A model generated the notes under the pieces. That model was given only the letters and a program-made list of their open reading frames with translations. It did not search any database and was not told where the DNA came from. The translations under genes were made by a program, and so were the position numbers. From Arthrobotrys musiformis (taxonomy: Eukaryota; Ascomycota; Orbiliomycetes; Orbiliales; Orbiliaceae), in the NCBI GenBank assembly GCA_036971715.1, contig JAVHJL010000004.1, forward strand, positions 2,728,001 to 2,792,000: a DNA stretch of 64,000 nucleotides, read 5' to 3'. Shown here piece by piece: positions 46,795 through 57,708 of this stretch (positions within the stretch are counted from its first letter, which is position 1; each line of letters begins with the position of its first letter).

Positions 46795-48164
46795 TCGAAA
46801 GACACGCTCATCTCAGAACACCCATGCCTTCGCTACTAGCCGTTATGGGATAGGAACGATGGTGATCGCTTCGTCATGATACAATCGCTTCGGAAGCCAC
46901 GCAGAATGCAAATTTGAAGCTGTGGGTATACCAAGAAATAAGGCACCGGGTTTTGCAAGAAATTTGTGTCCGAAATCTGGTGGACAGCTCTTTTTTCTCA
47001 AAAAAAGGTTTTTTTGGAAGAAATTTAGAATTCCCACCCCTCGAGGCTTCACGGCCAGAACAATATGTACCTATCTATCTATCTGTCCGTCTTGCAAGCT
47101 TGCCCGAATTGTGGTGAGTATAGTATATAGTATTGCATGTGTGCGGCATTCTCCTTTGTTGAGGTCACATTGGAGCTGCTTGAAACGGACGCTGTCGGGG
47201 CTGTTAAAACATCGCTGAAACGATCGATCGCGCGCAGTGCTTCGGATTCAAGACGGCATTGCAAAAGCTTGTTCATGTTATACCTCTTACTCCAAGGCTA
47301 CCTCTTACTCCCAGGTTACCTCTTATTTACCTCTTCGACGAGATGTGAAAAGTGAGGATAGAATTATAATATATTGGTCTGCAATGCACGGTGTACAGGT
47401 ACGGGTACACAGCCCTTCGTCTGCCAATTAACGGCGGGCATCCCTGGCCTGGCCTGGCTGCCGTAATGACTGACTGACTAGTGCGCCCTCCAACAAGCAG
47501 CCACTCTTCATAGTTACCGGGCACCTTCTCAGAATAGTAGCCACCCAATTCTCACCCAGCCCAGCCTGCAGCCCAACAGCAACAGTGTCAGTGCTTGGGA
47601 CATGCACCTTCTCCTGCCTGGACATTATAATTAATACTCGGGCTCTTCTTCCTTTCTCTTCTTCCTCTCTCCGTTCCATTCGACTGTTCCTTTCTCTGCC
47701 TAATAATTAATAAGTAGGAATATTCAAATATACTTCCAAATACACAGGCAGATTCGAGAGTATAATAATACCTAATCACCCCCATCGACACCTTCAACAT
47801 CGTCGTCATCCGTCGCCTTCGTCCTTCTCTTTCCACCTTAGCACGGAACGCTTTCAGCAAAACTCGCCGGTGCGAATAAATATTCCGCTTACTCGGCTGC
47901 ATCCATTGGTTTTGGGGTTAACGGCATCAAAGCAACACATCCCGTTTACCCTTAGCTTCCTTGTCCTAGTCCCGAAACCCTTATAATTCGACAAAAACAA
48001 GGAAACCCGAAAAAAAACACAGGATTCAATCAGTTGATCTCAGAAAAATAATCTTTTTTTGGTTCTGATAGAGAGGCTGAGAGGTAGAAAAGAAGGGATA
48101 TAAAGAAGAAGAGGAAGAAGAAGGAGAAGGGTATTATATAATTGGGAATATTATATACAGTACA
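46795..48164. other. Intergenic region with a small tandem repeat
   Basis: About 1.4 kb with no recognisable gene. It contains the 18-bp tandem repeat at 47281-47335 and, from about 47900, the purine-rich leader of the RCR-type gene. Confidence 0.5.
47281..47335. repeat. 18-bp tandem repeat, about three copies
   Basis: Units at 47281-47298 and 47299-47316 share TACCTCTTACTCC and differ at only two positions. A third, decayed copy follows (TACCTCTTATTT, then ACCTCTTCG). Confidence 0.75.
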
Positions 48165-48842
48165 ATGGCGATTTTACAACCTCGCCAGGTTCTTATATAC
48201 GATGACGACTACGGCTGGTGGTACTCGGATGTGAGTTCAACATGATCCCTTTTTTCCATGACCTATCAAGTTACTTGCCTAGAACCGATTCTGATACATA
48301 TTGTTTATTATAGACGGCTATAATCGTCAAATGGACCATCGGCGCGATCATTTTCGCCATCATCATAGCGTACTTTGGCGGAGGGTACATTCATGCCAAA
48401 AACCGACTGGCGAAGGGGCTGGAGCCGCTCAGTTATCACAGATGGATGGTTAGACGGCAGATGTCCCCGGCGGCTTATCCCAGTCATTTCAACGGGAATG
48501 CTGGTGGGTATGGGAATTATGGAGGATATGCGGAGCCGTATCAACCTCCTCCACCTGGTAGGTTCCTTTATTTCCTGTTCCCTTCGACCCTGACATTCCA
48601 TTTCGATTCGGTCTCGGCCATTGGTTATTTTTGGGTTTTCGGTGAAAGTCAGATGCTAATCCAGGGTAACTATAGTCTACAATCCAAACCAAGGACCACC
48701 ACCTAGTTATTACCCCGAGAGTATGCCGACGAGGGGGGACATTCCATTGAATCCGACAAAGACCAACCCGAACCAAACGTACCCGGGGCAGCAATGGACC
48801 GGTGTTACTGGTGAAGCCAGCGGCAGCGGGCCGAGACCGTAG
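48165..48842 (+). CDS. RCR-type single-pass membrane protein with PPxY motifs
   Basis: Three exons: 48165-48230, 48314-48557, 48676-48842, giving 158 aa. A short lumenal/extracellular N-terminus with DDDYGWWYSD is followed by one membrane helix (IVKWTIGAIIFAIIIAYFGG, ~28-47), a basic stop-transfer (HAKNRLAKG) and a Pro/Gly/Tyr-rich cytosolic tail. The tail holds two PPxY motifs: PPVY, built across the second splice junction, and PPSY in GPPPSYYPE. This layout is that of fungal RCR (Congo red resistance) proteins, adaptors that bring the ubiquitin ligase Rsp5 to membrane cargo. The exact substrate is unknown. Confidence 0.8.
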
Positions 48843-49479
48843 TGGTTTCAAAGGACCCTTTTTGCTAGCTCGTGATACCTAATTTTGCATTTCTCTTGGT
48901 TCCCCCTCCTTATTCATCACTCCCATCTCCTTGCAACCGCGGCTATAATTAGGAAGGCCCTTTTTTTTTCTTCTGGCATTGTATTTTTATAACTATTGGC
49001 AGCATATGGTTTTCGAGCGTTTCGTTCTTATTTTCCCTTTTCAGTTTCCGTCGGGGTTTTGTTTTTTTGCATGGGGTTCTTTCTTTCGGCGGGGGAGGGT
49101 ATTCGCGTCTTGGTCTTCGTTAGCATTCTTAGCGAGGCCATTGATATAATGGAGTCTACACATCTTTCAATTATCAATCGAATGAGAAATAAAAAATATG
49201 ATAAAATAACTAAAGGATAAAAATGATAGTATTTTGATTGTGAAAATGAATTCAAGTATAGGTTATTCTAGAATCAACGCCCGGGCACCTTCAAAAGCAT
49301 CAATCAAGAACACCAATTATATCTCCAATCAGAAAGGACTCCCTTGCACCTTCGCTGTAGTATTTCCATATGCAAATCAAGTAAACTCCTGCGAAACCCC
49401 TCACTAAAATGATATACCCCGCGCTTCTCCATTAAACACCAAATGCGTAATGTCAAAATGTCTTTCTTCAAAGTTTAGG
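48843..49479. other. Convergent intergenic region
   Basis: 3' flanks of the RCR-type gene and of the minus-strand gene at 49480. AT-rich from 49190. No gene seen. Confidence 0.5.
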
Positions 49480-50337
49480 TCATAGATCGTCGAGAACCAT
49501 AGCATCTGGATCATCGTTACTCGGCATCGTCGGCGTGAATGTCATGGGACTGCCGGTGAATCCCTGGCCGAATTGGCCTATGCTTTGGTCCATCATATAA
49601 TTCACTGGTGACGGTGACGGTTCACTTCTGATACCATCCATCGCACTGGTGGTGTTATTATTGGTATAATTGTTGTTTTTGTGGGCATTACGCTGCATAC
49701 GGAAGCGCTCTTTTGCTTCCATGACTAGTCTTCTGACACCCGTGTCGTCTACGATTTGGTCGGGTGGTCTGTAAAGGATTAAATCCGTGGAGCTGCCCGA
49801 ACCTGCTCTCGCGGTTGTTAATTTTGTAAGTCGGGGATCGGGATTTAATCCTGGTTGTGTAGAAGAGGAGGAGGAGGCGTTGAGGACGACATCGGGGATT
49901 TTGGTCATGGCCTTTTCGACGTCGGAGAGGAAGATTATGGGGTTATTTTGGGTTTTGGAGGGGTCTGAGTCTTGGTCCGAGTCGTCGGATGAGTCGAGGT
50001 CGTTGATGAAGATCTTGTAGGGGGTTTCGTCGACTTCCATTACGGCTGGTGGAGGGGAGGAGGGGCGTTGGAAGGGTGGAGGGGTGAGTTGGTTCCATTG
50101 TTCTTCGATATTACTACCATTGCTGGTGGTGATGGGATTGAGGTTGTTATTGTAGGGACGTTTTGTGATTTTGGAGGGAGGGGACGGTTGGTTTCGGATG
50201 TTTAGCTTGCGGAAACGTTTTGTGAGGGGGGATTCGACGGTTGGTTCGATGTCGGCTTTGCGTTTTCGGAGGTTGTAGGATGGGATTGCGAGGGATGATA
50301 GAGGTGATGACGGCGGGCTGAAGAAGAGGGAGGACAT
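49480..50337 (-). CDS. Uncharacterised fungal protein, mostly disordered
   Basis: An uninterrupted frame of 285 aa that I do not recognise. The N-terminus is Ser/Pro-rich (SSLFFSPPSSPLSS) and leads into a basic stretch (YNLRKRKADIEP; LTKRFRKLNIR), which could be a nuclear localisation signal or an RxL-like cyclin-docking motif. An acidic Ser/Asp run lies at ~118-130. The most ordered-looking part is STDLILYRPPDQIVDD followed by VRRLVMEAKERFRMQ (~190-220), likely a short helix and the best candidate for conservation. The C-terminus ends in acidic DDPDAMVLDDL, resembling an activation or corepressor tail. A nuclear regulatory role is a guess. Confidence 0.7.
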   Translation of the reverse strand: MSSLFFSPPSSPLSSLAIPSYNLRKRKADIEPTVESPLTKRFRKLNIRNQPSPPSKITKRPYNNNLNPITTSNGSNIEEQWNQLTPPPFQRPSSPPPAVMEVDETPYKIFINDLDSSDDSDQDSDPSKTQNNPIIFLSDVEKAMTKIPDVVLNASSSSSTQPGLNPDPRLTKLTTARAGSGSSTDLILYRPPDQIVDDTGVRRLVMEAKERFRMQRNAHKNNNYTNNNTTSAMDGIRSEPSPSPVNYMMDQSIGQFGQGFTGSPMTFTPTMPSNDDPDAMVLDDL

Positions 50338-51734
50338 TGTCGTTTATGGGACAAGCTTGAGCTAGACCGTTTTGGAGCTCTGGTATGTTTATAGTAGATT
50401 TGGGTGGGAAGCTTAAGAAGCTGTCATGATTGGTGATGGTGATGGTGATGGTAATGGTGGTGGGGGAGGTGGTGTCTATATAGAGGCGAGGTGAGGTTGA
50501 AGTTGCGAAGAAGGTGAGAGGAGCGAAAGTTCGATAGCCTTCTCGAAGCCAACTGGCGATGCAATGCTGCAGGTCAGGTCCCTGTCCTTGGTTACTGCCT
50601 ACAGAATAGTAGCTAGCGCCCGTTTTGTGCAGCCCTCCGCCACAATTGGCACCGCACAGTAATACGTCGGCTGATATCTGAGACGATTCATGCCAGGCCG
50701 TGTGCATGAAGGAATTATGTAGTTCGTGAGATAGATAGATAAGGTCACGGGAGAGAGAGATTTAGTATCTCGAGATATTGGCATGGTCTAACTACCTAAC
50801 ATGGCATGGAATGTGGGTATGTGGTTATCAGCGGGTGTTTGCAACGTTTGGCGCTGTGTTGGGCGATGACTCCTTCCACGTTCTGCCCCGCCAGACCACC
50901 AGCAACGTTTTGATTGAAACAACGTCGACAGATAAAAAACCCTTCTCTCCCCTTCGCTCCCATTTCGTCTCCTCTGGATGAGCATCCTCCTCCGTCCTCG
51001 TCACCTAAAAGGCCCATTGAGAATCCAATCTCTTTGCCGTCCGTCGCCCATCTGCTCGCAATCCTACCAGAGCGTCGTCCCGCTCCTCCATCTCAATTGC
51101 AATCCATCGTCATCGTCGTCTTCTCTTCGTTATCTTGATCTGTGCGGCAACAACACAAAGAAAGACATCTGCAGACAAACAATTTCCTGTTTCGGTTCTG
51201 CAACACAAACAACACATCATTTCTGTGTTCCCTCGGACACCCCACCAACAACACCGACGGCAACTCTTCTTCGTCGTCAACAACCACTCCGACATCTGCT
51301 CCCTCCGTTGCAACGACCATCTCCATCAACATCTTCTCCATCTCTCCGCCCTCGCCATCATCACCATCCTCGCCATCTACCTGCGCATCAAGCTGTCACC
51401 GCTCACGATAGCTTCATCGTCGCCAATCTACTGTAAGTTCTACCTCTCCTTCCTCTTCATCTTCCTCATCATCACCTTCTTGCCTCCATCCTCCCCTCCA
51501 TCACCATCATCGCCACCTCCACCTCCACCTCCCCCCCCCTTCACCTACCCACCCACCTACCTACTACTACCTCTCCAAACCCATCAAACTCTCCCCATTG
51601 ACATACATACCCTCGATATCTCTCTGTTTCTTCTCCTCTTTCTCCCCGACATCTTGCTTCCCACCATCCTCCATTCCCTCCCCCCTAGCTTTATATATAC
51701 ACTCAACTACCCAATTACACTTCCTTTCTCATGA
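50338..51734. promoter_or_regulatory. Divergent upstream region; pyrimidine-rich ALA1 leader
   Basis: The stretch 50940-51720 is strongly C/T-rich with CAT/CAC runs, so long open frames (up to 199 codons) arise without real coding signal. A GTAAGT donor near 51431 could start a leader intron. No gene is supported. Confidence 0.45.
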
Positions 51735-52010
51735 TATAAATACCTGTGTATATATGTTTTTATACTTCCTTCCGGTCTTCGAGCTCCTTACCAGGTACTG
51801 ACTCTCAGTGCGACCTTCAGTCCTGTTCGGAATAATTCGTACCGTTTTCTAAGGACATTCACGACTACCGCAAATTACCCTCATCCTTCCTGTCGGACGG
51901 CTGTGAACAGCGCCAGATTCACCCGGTACAGAGTCTCCATCCGAATATCTACCACCCTACCGGTCTTGCAGAAATTAGCTTCGAGGAACCACTCGACTAA
52001 AGCCCGCAAG
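51735..52010 (+). other. ALA1: In-frame AUG-less N-terminal extension of ALA1 (mitochondrial presequence)
   Basis: The ALA1 frame stays open upstream of its first ATG (52011) back to a TGA at 51732-51734, 92 codons with no ATG. The last 50 codons before the ATG contain no Asp or Glu but many Arg/Lys/Ser/Thr (for example ARFTRYRVSIRISTTL, LASRNHSTKARK), a classic mitochondrial targeting composition. In-frame near-cognate starts include ACG at 51861 and 51897 and GTG at 51903 (G at -3). S. cerevisiae ALA1 is known to make its mitochondrial form from upstream ACG codons. A spliced upstream ATG exon is the alternative. Confidence 0.6.
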
Positions 52011-55000
52011 ATGTCGACCCCCTCTACTTCCACTCCTACTCAGGCCGCACCTGTCGTCCTCACCGCTGCAGAACAGAAATGGACCGCTCCCAAAGTTAGG
52101 CAAACTTTCATTGACTACTTCAAATCAAAGGGCCATGTCTTCTGTAAGTCGAAACACCTTCCATTACCCCCACAAATTTAGATGAGTCACCAGACTCCCT
52201 AATTCGAGATAATGGAACCACAGATAAGTCGTCGCCATGTGTTCCCCATGATGATAAGACTTTGCTTTTTGCCAACGCTGGTATGAACCAGTTCAAGCCG
52301 ATTTTCCTCGGAACTGTTGATGAATCCTCTGATTTCGGTAAACTCAAACGTGCTTGCAACACCCAGAAGGTAATACACACCAGCTCCCCAGTTACCATAA
52401 GGTATTAAGCTAACACCTTACATTAGTGTATCCGTGCTGGAGGAAAACACAATGACCTAGAGGATGTCGGCTCGGACTCTTACCATCACGTATGTTGCCA
52501 TTTCTTCACTCCCTTTGCTTGAATATTAGCTAACTATGAACCAGACATTCTTCGAGATGCTTGGCAACTGGTCTTTCGGTGATTATTTCAAAGAAGACGC
52601 CATCAAGTTCTCTTGGGAACTCTTGACCAAGGTTTACGGACTTGATCCCACCAGACTCTATGTCACCTACTTCGAGGGTGACAGTGCCTCTGGACTAGAG
52701 CCTGACCTCGAAACCAAGGCTTTATGGCGGAAGATGGGCGTCCCTGATGATCACATCCTTCCAGGAAACGTCAAGGACAACTTCTGGGAAATGGGTGACC
52801 AGGGACCATGTGGACCTTGCACAGAAGTCCACTATGATCGAATTGGAGGCGGGCGCAATGCCGCCAAACTGGTCAACCAGGATGACCCTAACGTTTTGGA
52901 AATCTGGAACAACGTTTTTATTCAATTCAACCGAGGCGAGGACAAGTCTCTGAAGCCATTGCCCCACAAGCACGTTGATACCGGTATGGGCTTTGAAAGA
53001 TTGGTATCTATCCTTCAAAACAAATCTTCCAACTACGACACGGATATTTTCCGCACGCTGTTTTCGAAGATTCAAGAGGTCGCCAATATCCGTCCGTATA
53101 CCGGTAAATTCGGCGCTGAGGACACTGACTCCATCGACAAGACCTACCGTGTTGTCGCTGATCACTTGAGAACGCTCTCCTTCGGCATTGCTGATGGTGG
53201 CAGACCAGATAATGATGGACGCGGATACGTCTTGAGACGTATTGTCCGTCGAGGCTCCCGTTATGCACGAAAATTCATGGGGGTCAATATCGGAAGCTTT
53301 TTCTCTTCATTGCTTCCTGCTCTTGTCGAACAAATGGTGAGTAGCTCAGCTTGAATTCTTTTTGTCCTCTAATACTAACTTCGACATACAGGGCCCCGTC
53401 TTCCCCGAGCTCAAGGAACGTCAAGCCGAAATAAAAAAACTTTTAGATATGGAAGAAGAATCGTTTGCTCGAACTTTAGACCGAGGAGAAAAGAAGTTCG
53501 AGCAACTCGCCCAGATCGCTATTTCGAGTAAAAGCCCGATCCCCGGACACGAAGTTTGGAAACTCTACGATACTTTTGGTTTCCCATTGGATCTCACCTA
53601 CATCATGGCAGGAGAAGTTAGCGTTGGAATCGATTCTGAGGGTGTCACCGTCGCCGAAAAGAAGGCCAAGGAGATCTCTAAAGTTAAAAAGGCTGTTGAC
53701 GGCATCACCCGTCTCACTCTCGATGTCCACGCCCTAGCTGCTCTCAAAGAGGATAACATCCCACCTGCCAATGATGATGCCAAGTTCTGTAAGTCCCGGA
53801 AATTCCATTGACTGCCTTTTCTCCTGCGTTTTGTTGCTAACGGCAGGGCGACAGTGTGGGGTGATGAAGCCATTATTCACGATGCTAAGATTGTCAGGAT
53901 CCTCGCCAAGGAAGGATTCGTTCAATCTACTGAGGGACTCGAGGAAGATGCCCAAGTTGGTATCTTGCTCGACAAGACCTGCCTCTACGCCGAACAGGGA
54001 GGTCAAATCTACGATTTTGGTACAATTTCCATTCCTGGAAAGAGTGAGCTCTTTGTCGACCACGTTGTCTACCACGGTAAATACGCTCTACACTCTGGCA
54101 TCATCCAAACGGGTACTTTGAAAGTTGGAGATGTTGTTCGAGTAGAGTATGATGAGGTATGATACCCCTTCCCTTTTCTTAAGAGTTTAAGCAGCTCGCT
54201 AAGACCCAGCAGCCCCGCCGCTCTCTGATCCGTGTCAACCATACCGCAACCCATGTCCTCAACTACGCACTCAAGGAAGTCCTTGCCAAGAATGGCGGGG
54301 AAGTTCACCAGAGAGGATCTCTCGTCGACCAGCTCAAGACAAGGTTCGACATCTCTTGGGATGGGCCGATCACCCCGGAGCAGATCGAAAAGGTTGAGAA
54401 CGAGTCCAACTCGTATATCAACCAGAAGGTCGCCGTGTACACTAAGGAGATCGACATCAAGACCGCCCAGGCCATAACTGGTGTCCGAGCCGTCTTTGGT
54501 GAAAAATATCCTGATCCCGTTCGTGTCGTCTCACTCGGAATCGACCTCAACCTCATCGTTGAGAACCCCACCGACCCACAATGGGCTAATGTTTCCATCG
54601 AATTCTGCGGTGGAACTCACTTGAAAACCGTCTCTGATATCACCGAAATGGTCATTACTGAGGAAAGCGGTATTGGCAAAGGTATCCGCCGAGTCGTCTG
54701 TGTAACTAACGAAATAGCTGCTGGTATCCGAGTTCTTGAAAAAGAACTCGCTGTCAAACTAAAGGCAGTTGATGACATGGCATTCGGACCTAAGAAGGAG
54801 GCCGCCGGCAAAGTTTTCTCTAGCACCCTAAACAGTGCTCAAATCGGTCTCGTAAAAAAGAACACGATGAAAGCTGAATACGCTAAGATCAACAAGCAGA
54901 TCATCGACGACACCAAGTCGAGAGCCAAGGCATTCGTTGTCAAAGCTGAAACTGCCGTTGCTGAAGCCTTCGCCGAGAGTAACAAGAAGACGGCTTTGAT

Positions 55001-55404
55001 CATTCTGGAGAGCGGATCAACCGCAAAGACTTTGACAGACGTCTTGAAGACTGTCGGTAACAACTTCAATGACAAGATCGTCTATTTCATCGTCAAGCCG
55101 GAAGAGGATCAGGGCAAGGACACAAAGATCTTCCACGGTGTTCATGTCCCAACGGTATTTACACTTATTTCTTCTTTTTATCTTTCCAAGCAACGTGAAT
55201 TACTAACCTCTCTTCCATCTCCAGGCTAGCGTTAACCAAGGAAGAAATGCACAGTCAATCTCATCGCAAGTTGGCGCCATCATCGGAGGTGGTGCCGGTC
55301 CATCGAGAGACGGAAGGACAAGCCAAGGTGCCGGAGTTGAGTTCGACAAGTATGATGCTGCCGTTGAAACCGCAACGAAGCTGTTGGCCGCCCTCGAGGT
55401 TTAA
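52011..55404 (+). CDS. ALA1: Alanyl-tRNA synthetase
   Basis: Eight exons: 52011-52143, 52224-52369, 52427-52489, 52545-53336, 53392-53788, 53855-54156, 54210-55154, 55225-55404, giving 985 aa for the cytosolic form. It is a class II synthetase charging tRNA-Ala. Motif 1 region: TLLFANAGMNQFKPIFLG. Also CIRAGGKHNDLEDVG, FFEMLGNWSFGDYF (motif 2 area) and GGRPDNDGRGYVLRR (motif 3). The editing domain has its four zinc ligands in NHTATH and CGGTH. The C-Ala domain closes with GRNAQSISSQVGAIIGGG and VETATKLLAAL. No second AlaRS gene is visible, so one gene may serve cytosol and mitochondria through the upstream extension. Confidence 0.96.
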
Positions 55405-56370
55405 GAGATTACGTTCTGACTGGACACTTTTTCTTTCGTTTCCTTCTTCCCTTCTCAACTTATTTTGATATCCACACATGTTTTTCCCCGTTCACAGAAC
55501 TCACACCACCCCCTTCTTCCCCCTTCGATCTTGAGCTTTCAATTCTGTGTCGATATTACCCTTCGCTCCCATCATGCAACTTTTTTTATTAACTTCCACT
55601 CAAGATCTGGGACTGCGATGGGTTACTTACTCCTGGCTTTTCTTAACATCACGGCATTACTTTTCTACACGGTGGATACTTATTTTTTATCTTTCTTTTC
55701 TTTTCTGTTTCCTGATGGCCTGGCATCTGTTGTTTTCTTTAATTGCTTTATGTTTTTTACCCCACATCATGTTTATTAACCAGAGACATTATTATCCATA
55801 CCATTAGGTGTGGGGGTTTTTCATTTAAAGACTGTCTTTCTCCTTATGGGGTGCTTGGAGCACTCCGTGCGTGTGCTTTATTGCGATAGATACCACTGCT
55901 GCGTCTGGGCTTTCAACATAACTGCTATTACTGTTCGTGATTTTTGAATATAGACTGCCTTTCTAAGATGGTTTTTTCGTAGATTTGTATAGACGTCTTG
56001 AGTAGTAAAGGTGGTATGGAATGGGTATGAAATGGATTCATGGTTTATAGACCCATCAAATGCTATTTTAAGGTCTTTTGTAAAGAAATGAAAAACGGAA
56101 TGATGCAAATGGGATATGTAAGTGATGTAGATATGTACAATCACCGGACTGTCGACGAAGCCTTTTGGGAAAAACTCGTTCGTGAATGAGGAATTAATGC
56201 ATATCAGTGCGGATAGGGGAATCAAGATGTTCACAAAAAACTGAAAGAAATAAAAGATGATGACAGGGTTTAAAGATCGTTAGAACCGTTAATAGGGTAT
56301 TTAACCCCCAATATATAAGAAAAAAAAATAATATATATCGAAGAAATGAAAAAATTAGTAAAATGATAAA
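55405..56370. other. Convergent intergenic region, ALA1 / Whi5-like gene
   Basis: AT-rich 3' flanks of converging genes. The weak hydrophobic frames at 55465-55807 come from T-rich sequence. No gene seen. Confidence 0.5.
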
Positions 56371-57708
56371 TTATAACCCAGATGTCGGCGATACCAGCTC
56401 CCCTCCCAATTCCATCCCTCCGAGCGCAGAGACTTTTCCCTGCGAGCTGCCCTGCGAACTCCCCTGCGATCCATTCATGGGACTCGGCGGCACGAGGCCG
56501 TCGAAGTTCAACCGTCGCCGCGCCTGCATCGTCATCGGTGTCCGTCCGCTTCCACCGTTGCCCCACATGACCTGCGCGGGACTGGGTGTTATATGCACGA
56601 AATCGTGGAAATTGAAACTACCGCCTGCACCCCCTCCGCCGCCGCCGCCACCACCGCCCCCGCCTGCGCCGGGTGTATTCATCATCGATGATGGGAGCGC
56701 GGCCGCTGAACCCTTCGACGGTGGTGTGGATGGTGCGATTGATACGTTTGCTTTTGTCATTGTGTTTGGGGATGGGGAGGTTGCGAGGTATAGTAATAAA
56801 TCCGCGCCTTCGCCGTCTGCTTTCCCGCCGCCGCGGTTGTTGGGGTTATTATTGTTATTGTTGGCGGTGGAGGAGGAATTGTGGGAGTTGGGATTGTTGT
56901 TTCGGCCTCTGTTGCTGCGTTCTTCGAGTTTTTCGCCGGCGGTGGTGAAGACTGGGCGCGCGGGGATTGTTCTGTGCGGCGGGGTTCGGGGAGGTGAGGA
57001 GTGGAATACGGGGTGTGGTTCGTAGTCTTGGTAATGGTGGCTATGGTGACGGGTGTGACTTATTCCCAACGTCGGACTGCCGCCGCCTCTTCTTGTCGGT
57101 GAATTCGTGAAGGAGAATTGCGGTTGCGAGCCCATGTCGAAGCTGCTGTTCGAGTTATGGTAGGAGTGGTGATGGTACCCCGGTGACGACTGCGGTAATC
57201 TGTGCGATTCCTTCCACGCTCGGGTTTTATTGTGGTTTCTGAAGCTGTGTCGTGCGCTTGGTTCGTAAATCATGTCGATGTCCTGGTCTGGGTCTTCCAT
57301 GCTGTTTTGGATGAAGAGGCCGCCTTTGGAGGGGTCGCCGAAGGGGGCTGCCGTTCTGGCGCGTTTCTTCCTGTGTGCTGGACTTGCTGCGTTTGAGGAT
57401 GATGATCCGCTGCCTGGTCGTCTTCTGATGTTGCCTGCCCCTCCTCCTCCTCCTACTCCTACTCCTGCTCCTGCCCCCCCTCCAATGATTCCATTCGAGT
57501 CGTTGTAGCCGTCGTCATGGTAGTAGTGGTTACTCGGGGAGAAGCGACGGTGCGGCGGCGGCGGGGAGGTTTCTCGGATAGACTGCATTCGCTTGCGCAT
57601 GAGGTCCTGGTCGACCCGGGGTTCTATGGTGTCGAGATCGAGGTTTTCCCAACCGCGCTGGGTTTTGTAGCTCGCGAGAGCGAGACGGGATTGTAATTGT
57701 CGGGCCAT
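56371..57708 (-). CDS. Whi5/Nrm1-like SBF/MBF corepressor
   Basis: An intronless frame of 445 aa. The N-terminus MARQLQSRLALASYKTQRGW (1-20) and the following NLDLDTIEP resemble the GTB motif of the Whi5/Nrm1 family, which binds the Swi6 coactivator. Near the C-terminus come ADLLLYLATSPSP and FNFHDFVHITPSPAQ, typical of fungal members. Many SP/TP sites (SPPPPHRR, TPPHRT, SPTLG) suit phosphorylation by CDK. The rest is disordered with His, Asn and a 12-Gly run encoded at about 56640-56667. Inferred role: nuclear repressor of G1/S genes. The call rests on short motifs. Confidence 0.65.
   Translation of the reverse strand: MARQLQSRLALASYKTQRGWENLDLDTIEPRVDQDLMRKRMQSIRETSPPPPHRRFSPSNHYYHDDGYNDSNGIIGGGAGAGVGVGGGGGAGNIRRRPGSGSSSSNAASPAHRKKRARTAAPFGDPSKGGLFIQNSMEDPDQDIDMIYEPSARHSFRNHNKTRAWKESHRLPQSSPGYHHHSYHNSNSSFDMGSQPQFSFTNSPTRRGGGSPTLGISHTRHHSHHYQDYEPHPVFHSSPPRTPPHRTIPARPVFTTAGEKLEERSNRGRNNNPNSHNSSSTANNNNNNPNNRGGGKADGEGADLLLYLATSPSPNTMTKANVSIAPSTPPSKGSAAALPSSMMNTPGAGGGGGGGGGGGGAGGSFNFHDFVHITPSPAQVMWGNGGSGRTPMTMQARRRLNFDGLVPPSPMNGSQGSSQGSSQGKVSALGGMELGGELVSPTSGL

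Noticed and set aside
51135..51734. 199-codon frame in the ALA1 leader
   Set aside because: The pyrimidine-rich DNA (CAT/CTC/ACC runs) stays open in several frames at once. The Pro/Leu/Ser/His product looks like composition only.
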